Source: an uncultured Clostridia bacterium
GTDB lineage: Bacteria > Bacillota > Clostridia > TANB77 > CAG-508
Assembly: GCA_944386375.1 (NCBI GenBank)
Contig: CALXAW010000012.1
Coordinates: forward strand, 1 to 20,430
Direction of reading: 5' to 3'
Length of the DNA: 20,430 nucleotides
Of the stretch, positions 17,001-20,430 are shown piece after piece. Under the pieces are notes generated by a model. It made no database searches. It worked only from the letters and a program-made list of their open reading frames with translations, and was not told the origin of the DNA. The stretch's first letter is position 1, and each line of letters opens with the position of its first letter. The position numbers and the translations under genes are program-made.

Positions 17001-18620
17001 TATTATATAAAATACGGATTTGGATATGTAACATTAAAAACTATAAAAAATGAAATCATACAAGAATTAGAAACATTTGTAGCAAAAGAAAACAAAATAA
17101 AAATCAACATGTTAAAATTAAAAAATACTTCCGGAAAAAGAAAAAATTTAAAAATACTATACTATATAAAACCAGTATTAGGAGAAGATGAAATACAAAG
17201 TAATGGATATATAAATGTACAAATGGAAAACAATGTTGTAACAGCACAAAACCTATACACAGACAACTTTAAGGGCAGCATAGTATTTTGTGGAAGTAAC
17301 GAAAAGATAAAATCATATACAGGCAGCAAAAATGAATTTATAGGAAACCAGAGCATAGATAGACCAAAAGCTATAAATAGTGTATCATTAAGCATGCAAA
17401 GTGGGCTAGGAGAAAATTCATGTATTGCACTAGAAATAGAAATCGAGCTAGAAGCATATGAAAATAAAGAAATAGTGTTATTCTTAGGAGAAGAAGACAA
17501 TTTATTAAATGCAAAAGATATGGCATACAAATATTCTAAAATACAAAACAGCAAAGAAGAACTAAACGATGTAAAAAGATTTTGGTATGAACTATTAACA
17601 AGAATTCAAGTAAAAACCCCATTAGAATCTATGAATATAATGTTAAATGGTTGGTCAATCTATCAAACAATAGTATCAAGACTATGGGCAAGAACAGGTT
17701 ATTACCAATCAGGTGGTGCAATAGGATTTAGAGATCAACTTCAAGACACACTAGGAGTAAAATATATAGATTCAGAACTAATGAAAAAACAAATAATAAT
17801 GCAAGCAAGCCATCAATTTATAGAAGGAGATGTTGAGCACTGGTGGCACGAAGAAACAGGGAAAGGAATAAGAACAAGGTTCTCAGACGACTTATTATGG
17901 CTTTGCTATGTTGTAGCCGAATATGTTGAATACACAGGAGACAATGACATTTTAAATATAGAAACCACATATTTAGATGGAGCTCCATTAGAAGAAAACA
18001 TTGATGAAAGATATGACTACTATCCAACATCACAAACAAAAGGCACAATTTATGAACATTGCATAAAAGCAATAGAAAAATCATTAAACTTTGGAGAAAA
18101 TGGACTTCCCAAAATAGGCTCAGGAGACTGGAATGATGGATTAAACACAGTAGGAAACAAAAAAAAAGGTGAAAGCGTATGGTTAGGTTTCTTCATATAT
18201 GAAGTCCTAACACGATTCATACCAATATGCCAAAAACATGGAGATATAGACAAAGTAGAAAAATATATAAAAATAAAAGAAGAACTAAAAAAAGCACTAA
18301 ACGGACCAGGCTGGGATGGAAGATGGTTTAAAAGAGCATTTACAGATGAAGGAGAACCAATAGGAAGTATAGAAAATGAAGAATGTAGAATAGATAGCAT
18401 ATCACAAAGTTGGGGAGTAATATCAGGAGCAGCTGATAATGATAAAAAATATATATCAATGGAAAGCTTAGAAAATCATCTTGTAGATAAAGAAAATGGA
18501 ATAATAAAATTACTAGACCCACCATTTAATAAAACAAAAATGGAACCAGGATATATAAAAGCATATTTGCCAGGAGTTAGAGAAAATGGAGGACAATATA
18601 CACATGTGTGTTGTTGTTAA
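11016..18620 (+). CDS. NdvB/Cgs-type cyclic beta-1,2-glucan synthase, 3'-truncated
   Basis: A 2534-aa membrane protein with the domain order of cyclic beta-1,2-glucan synthases. Membrane segments lie near residues 390-408, 413-435, 791-835 and 924-962. The GT84 transferase region holds D600-S-D602, SHDLLEG (Asp714) and RQHRWTRGDWQ (745-755). A glycoamylase-like domain (about 988-1358) includes WSGTAFEYLMPNVN and GIPWGISEAAFN. The C-terminal GH94 phosphorylase part has RDQLQD, EHWWHEETGKGIRTRFSDD and the catalytic GSGDWNDG (about 2369-2375). The protein breaks off right after PGVRENGGQYTH, where family members continue AA.W for about 250 more residues; here VCCC and a stop follow. Start TTG 11016 is preferred (AGAGAGG at 8 nt); an upstream TTG at 10962 lies within the hairpin. 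It may still make glucan with altered chain-length control. Confidence 0.88.
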   Translation: MKEKNRYLTIKGVTLDKEQLQTYMEKMAANYEITRMSSKGTYPIYRLNENFKFIQKTYAILNEHIKKKISIYPAGEWLLDNFYIIEETIKNINNELTEKKYKNFPSIANGMYKGFARIYVLATEIVSYTDNKIDEETLILSLSAYEKKKTLSMEEMWSLPIFLNIAIIENIRTICEKIYLSQIQKYKVEEIVERLIEKKDSSKQKFKKIRESTKIYKNSSYPFIEYMSYKLKRYGKNGIPYLNILEEQVEKKGTTVSEVIRKEHFDIAIQKVSIGNSITSIREISRINFLSLFEEINGVEELLRQDPASIYDQMDYKTKEYYRNVIKKLSQKTKMSEIYITKKTIELSQKAKQEKKKHIGYYLIDKGIETLKNELGLKTHKTHKKEKLYIASIYVITLIFSISIGIYIYNKINLLTGIVIAILSVIPISEIYIQILNYILGKVVKPKLLPKLAFTEGIPQEYSTMVVIPTIINNKEKVEELFKKLEVYYLANKEENIYFALLGDCTSSKNETEEFDEEIIEKGQEEAKRLNEKYSKEGKEKFYFLYRNRVWNCSEKCYLGWERKRGMLCQLNEYLLTGENKFRINTIKQKLNIKYVITLDSDTNLVLGTAKELIGAMAHILNKPIVDKNKNIVIDGHALIQPRVGVDLISSRKSLFTKVYSGMGGTDSYTNAVSDIYQDNFDEGIFTGKGIYDLELFYKILHDEIPENKVLSHDLLEGSYLRCGLATDVLLLDGFPFKYSSYVARQHRWTRGDWQITGWIKNIITIKNGSKKINPLNTISKFKILDNLRRSLLPVVVAILLIISATLELLNIPSILITLLSVISLIIPTILDILNYIIFKKNINSELISAHKNLIKSISGIKASIIRGFLEIIFLPNKAYSMINAITKTIYRLNVSKENLLEWMTSEEAERQSKNTLNSYYRNMIANVIAGTIAIILGIIYLKIPFLIFGVLFLIAPIIAWYISQEEIDKKQVETITKQDVEYVIEIAKRTWNFFEKNINETNNFLPPDNYQEDRKEKIAHRTSPTNIGLGLLAVTSSYDLGFINLDNCINLIEKMLQTIEKLQKWNGHLYNWYNTKNLEPLIPRYISTVDSGNFVGYLFTLKQFIIEKVKNEEKKTWILNVIDKLINDTDFSILYDYKKRLFSIGFNVEENKLTDSYYDLLASEARQASLVAIAKRDVEVKHWTSLSRTLTNLNKYKGLISWSGTAFEYLMPNVNIRRYKGSLLDESCRFMLMSQKEYTKQLGIPWGISEAAFNLRDLNNNYQYKAFGIPWLGLKRGLEEDMVVASYAIFLSMIYDAKGAIENLKTLEKQEMYGEYGFYESIDYTMSRLKYGEMYEVVKTYMAHHQGLILLSINNLVNKDILVDRFSNNPEIEAIDILLQERMPDKAIITKEKKEKVQKLKIQDYEKYTERVYTKLNQNLNASNVISNGKYTIVSNLKGQGYSKVDNLLINRYKETADYNQGIFFYIKNLTTKQVWANTPEKKGKVIFAPDVIKYVRTEGSIETKTKITVAPEDNAEIRRLELKNNGNNTETLEVTTYFEPVLSTDKQDYAHTAFNNLFLIFKDLGNGSIIIKRKKREQKQKDVYVGVNLYTESETIGDVEYEIDKEKFMGKGNFKIPEAIKDSKPFSKNLGLSTDPVLAIKKTVKIMPGESVILDLIVTLAYEEEEVKKILQGYASINAISKIFELSRAKTEAETIYLGLKGKDIEKYQKMLSYLIFQNPMKKQILEHLPHRIYSQSQLWKFGISGDLPILLIRIKDVNDMYVIRDALKAFEYFRSKNLKIDLVILNEEKNSYEHFIKFEIEAEIQNRQLAFLKNAFGGIFVINEKEITKEDIDLLEFRSNLELNSALGNVETQMKELEDEYQEKIKNIGEENKQIPVLDTQMESLPEDYNNLKYYNDYGGFTEDGLEYKIKLSKNNKLPTAWSNILANPKFGTVITQNLGGFTWSKNSRLNRISAWNNSSNIDIPSEIIYLKDKETGKVWSLCENISNEPQEYYIKYGFGYVTLKTIKNEIIQELETFVAKENKIKINMLKLKNTSGKRKNLKILYYIKPVLGEDEIQSNGYINVQMENNVVTAQNLYTDNFKGSIVFCGSNEKIKSYTGSKNEFIGNQSIDRPKAINSVSLSMQSGLGENSCIALEIEIELEAYENKEIVLFLGEEDNLLNAKDMAYKYSKIQNSKEELNDVKRFWYELLTRIQVKTPLESMNIMLNGWSIYQTIVSRLWARTGYYQSGGAIGFRDQLQDTLGVKYIDSELMKKQIIMQASHQFIEGDVEHWWHEETGKGIRTRFSDDLLWLCYVVAEYVEYTGDNDILNIETTYLDGAPLEENIDERYDYYPTSQTKGTIYEHCIKAIEKSLNFGENGLPKIGSGDWNDGLNTVGNKKKGESVWLGFFIYEVLTRFIPICQKHGDIDKVEKYIKIKEELKKALNGPGWDGRWFKRAFTDEGEPIGSIENEECRIDSISQSWGVISGAADNDKKYISMESLENHLVDKENGIIKLLDPPFNKTKMEPGYIKAYLPGVRENGGQYTHVCCC

Positions 18621-18637
18621 TGCCAGTTTTTGAAAAA

Positions 18638-18693
18638 TATTGATACTCTTAAAATTTGTATATCAAAATACTTAAAAAATGTATATTGATATA
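18638..18693. promoter_or_regulatory. ATTGATA-type repeats upstream of the abiE promoter
   Basis: TATATCAA (18659-18666) and TTGATATA (18686-18693) are exact 8-bp inverted repeats, and TATTGATAC (18638-18646) is a further direct copy of the half-site. AbiEi antitoxins bind inverted repeats near their own promoter, so this could be an autoregulatory operator. In such AT-rich DNA, chance matches are also plausible. Confidence 0.3.
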
Positions 18694-18735
18694 GAAGAAT
18701 ACATATTGAATAAATTTATAAAATTTTGATAACAT

Positions 18736-18764
18736 TTGACAAATGGATAAAAAAATGCTAAAAT
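18736..18764 (+). promoter_or_regulatory. Strong sigma-A promoter of the abiE pair
   Basis: Consensus TTGACA (18736-18741) is followed after exactly 17 bp by TAAAAT (18759-18764), which is preceded by TG at the extended -10 position. It lies 62 bp before the antitoxin start codon. It shows that the pair is transcribed independently of the truncated gene upstream. Confidence 0.75.
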
Positions 18765-18826
18765 ATTACTAGAATATGAATAAAATATAAAAATAATCAT
18801 AAAATAGTAATAAAGAGGTGAGAAAA

Positions 18827-19474
18827 ATGAATTGCTATAATATGGTGTTAGAATATATAAATAAGAATGAAAAAGGAATACCAATTTTTATTGAAGAAAT
18901 CAAAGAATACATTATTAAATTCTATAATGAAAAAGACAAAGAAAAAGTTTTCAATAATGTTAAAGCAATTTTAAATAGAATGAATAAAGAAGGCATAATA
19001 GAAACAGCATATAAAGGAATTTATTATATTCCTAATGAAAACATATTTGGAAAGATGTTGTTAGGAAATAGAAAAATCATTCAATATAAATATATAATGG
19101 ACAAAGATGGAAATATTAAAGGATATGTCACTGGAGCAAAGCTTTTTAATGAGGCACATTTAACTACACAAGTTCCAAACATTATAGACATTGCAACAAA
19201 TGAATGTAAGAACTTTAATAAATATGAAAACAAGAACTTAAATGTTATAATTAGAAAACCAAAAATAGAGATAAACAATGAGAATTATAAGTATTTGCAG
19301 TTATTTGACTTAATAGAGAATAAAGACAATATAGGAATTGAAGTAGATAATCCAGATGAAATAATTTATAATTTCATTGAAGAGAATGATTTAGATTTTG
19401 AAAAGATAATTAAATATGCTATGGATACAAAAAGTAGAACAGTCATAAACAAAATACTTGTCCTAGCAAGATAG
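18827..19474 (+). CDS. abiEi: AbiEi-like antitoxin (winged-helix transcriptional regulator)
   Basis: The protein (215 aa) starts with a winged-helix-like N-terminal region (NMVLEYINKNEKGIPIFIEEI, then VKAILNRMNKEGIIETAYKGIYYIP), followed by a domain with KGYVTGAKLFNEAHLTTQVPN, the pattern of AbiEi/DUF6088 antitoxins. These neutralise the partner nucleotidyltransferase toxin and repress their own operon. ATG 18827 has GAGGTGA at 5-nt spacing; the in-frame GTG at 18818 lies within that site and is rejected. The toxin gene starts 9 nt after its stop codon, the usual type IV toxin-antitoxin/abortive-infection layout. The call rests on N-terminal architecture plus the convincing partner. Confidence 0.75.
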   Translation: MNCYNMVLEYINKNEKGIPIFIEEIKEYIIKFYNEKDKEKVFNNVKAILNRMNKEGIIETAYKGIYYIPNENIFGKMLLGNRKIIQYKYIMDKDGNIKGYVTGAKLFNEAHLTTQVPNIIDIATNECKNFNKYENKNLNVIIRKPKIEINNENYKYLQLFDLIENKDNIGIEVDNPDEIIYNFIEENDLDFEKIIKYAMDTKSRTVINKILVLAR

Positions 19475-19483
19475 GAGATGAAA

Positions 19484-20430
19484 ATGAATTTACATTTAAA
19501 CAAAGAACTATTTAGAGAGTTTATAGATAACTTAAATACAAGAACTGGTATTGATTCTGATATTATTGAAAAAGATTATTATGTATGTACAATATTGAAA
19601 GAATTATCAAAAAATCAAGATGAGTTGCAGGCATACTTTAAAGGTGGAACAGCAGTTTATAAAATATTAGATACAATGAATAGATTTTCAGAAGATATAG
19701 ACTTAACAGTAAAAGTTCTTCCTGAACAATCAAATACCAAAAATAAAAATAGACTAAAAGAGTCAGCTCTAGGTTATAAAATTGAAGGACTAAAATTATC
19801 AAAAGAAGAGTGTATTGATAATAAAGGCAGTGTTACAGGAATATACAGATACAATTCTATTTATGATACTAGCAAAGATCCACTACATAGAGCAGGAATT
19901 ATACAAGTAGAAGCAACATCTTTTACTGTTAGTGAGCCATATAAAAGATATAATATTGAGCCACTTATATATAAACTAGCCAATGAAAATGAAAGAAAAA
20001 TATTAAAAGAGCAATTTGGAATATCAAATTTTGATATAAACATTATTAAGCTAGAAAGAATGTTTATAGATAAAGTTTTTGCAGCAGAGTTTTATTATAT
20101 TAGAAATATGTATAAAGATACATCAAAGCATTTATATGATATTACAATACTAGCAAAAACAAAAGAAATCAAAGAATTGTTACAAAATAAAGAAGAATTA
20201 AAACAGTTAATTTCATATAAAAGACAAGAAGAAAGCATTAGAAAAGGTGGAATTGATGCTAATATAAAAATAAAAGATTTTACATATTTGAACCAAGACT
20301 TTAATGAGGAATTATTAAAGGAATTTGAAAATATGCAAAACAAATATGTATTAAATGATAAATACAAAATAGAAATCAGTGAAGTAAAGAATACTTTAAA
20401 TGAAATAATAAACAATAAAAATATTGTATA
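19484..20430 (+). CDS. abiEii: AbiEii-like nucleotidyltransferase toxin (3' partial)
   Basis: The frame is open from ATG 19484 (AGGAG 19473-19477) to the window edge, giving at least 315 residues. KGGTAVYKIL (53-62) and RFSEDIDLTV (67-76) are the GGT and SxDxD nucleotidyltransferase motifs of the AbiEii/AbiGii family; EKDYYVCTIL (29-38) and the later LERMFIDKVFA are further family signatures. AbiEii proteins use nucleotides to inactivate cell components (tRNA in related toxins) and arrest growth upon phage infection. The start codon follows the antitoxin stop by 9 nt. The true C-terminus lies beyond the window. Confidence 0.85.
   Translation, partial: MNLHLNKELFREFIDNLNTRTGIDSDIIEKDYYVCTILKELSKNQDELQAYFKGGTAVYKILDTMNRFSEDIDLTVKVLPEQSNTKNKNRLKESALGYKIEGLKLSKEECIDNKGSVTGIYRYNSIYDTSKDPLHRAGIIQVEATSFTVSEPYKRYNIEPLIYKLANENERKILKEQFGISNFDINIIKLERMFIDKVFAAEFYYIRNMYKDTSKHLYDITILAKTKEIKELLQNKEELKQLISYKRQEESIRKGGIDANIKIKDFTYLNQDFNEELLKEFENMQNKYVLNDKYKIEISEVKNTLNEIINNKNIV

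Noticed and set aside
18600..18620. End of the glucan synthase as a fourth CGG frameshift
   Set aside because: There is no CGG near the break, and none of the three frames after 18606 continues the GH94 sequence.

Overview
The window is AT-rich, with a strongly A-rich coding strand (AGA/ATA/GAA/AAA codons) and every supported gene on the + strand. A complete forespore sigma-factor operon (spoIIAA-spoIIAB-sigF) followed by spoIID and spoIIQ points to an endospore-forming, low-GC Clostridia-type Firmicute, probably an uncultured gut lineage. No rRNA, tRNA, CRISPR array or insertion sequence was seen.

Layout. 2-250: 3' end of an MBL-fold/RMMBL hydrolase. 251-704: a long regulatory interval with a near-consensus sigma-A promoter, a U-rich 50-codon leader ORF and an intrinsic terminator into which that ORF runs. 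705-7340: pyrimidine operon carA-carB-pyrF-pyrE-pyrB, closed by a terminator. 7408-7579: a structured element and a likely sigma-H promoter. 7580-9100: spoIIAA-spoIIAB-sigF. 9114-10926: spoIID and spoIIQ. 10950-11011: a nested hairpin that buries a ribosome binding site. 11016-18620: a very large NdvB/Cgs-type beta-1,2-glucan synthase gene, broken off inside its GH94 domain. 18736-20430: an AbiE-type toxin-antitoxin/abortive-infection pair with its own promoter; the toxin gene runs off the window.

The most striking signal is translational. carB is interrupted once and sigF twice by a single extra base. In all three cases the zero-frame codon at the break is CGG, and skipping its C (a +1 shift) gives GGG or GGA, restoring a glycine that the family normally has at that position. 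I found no other in-phase CGG codon in the roughly 6,300 codons of the window, although CGG occurs about 15 times out of phase inside genes. This suggests that CGG is not a normal arginine codon here and that CGGN is read as glycine by +1 frameshifting or quadruplet decoding. A systematic sequence error must be excluded first.

The second notable signal is the pyr leader. Its arrangement (promoter, leader ORF, T-rich tract, terminator overlapped by the ORF's stop codon) resembles the UTP-sensitive attenuation of enterobacterial pyrBI rather than the PyrR attenuation usual in Firmicutes.

Functionally, carAB makes carbamoyl phosphate, pyrB condenses it with aspartate, and pyrE and pyrF complete UMP synthesis. 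pyrC and pyrD must lie elsewhere. SpoIIAA/AB/SigF set forespore gene expression, and SpoIID/SpoIIQ serve engulfment.
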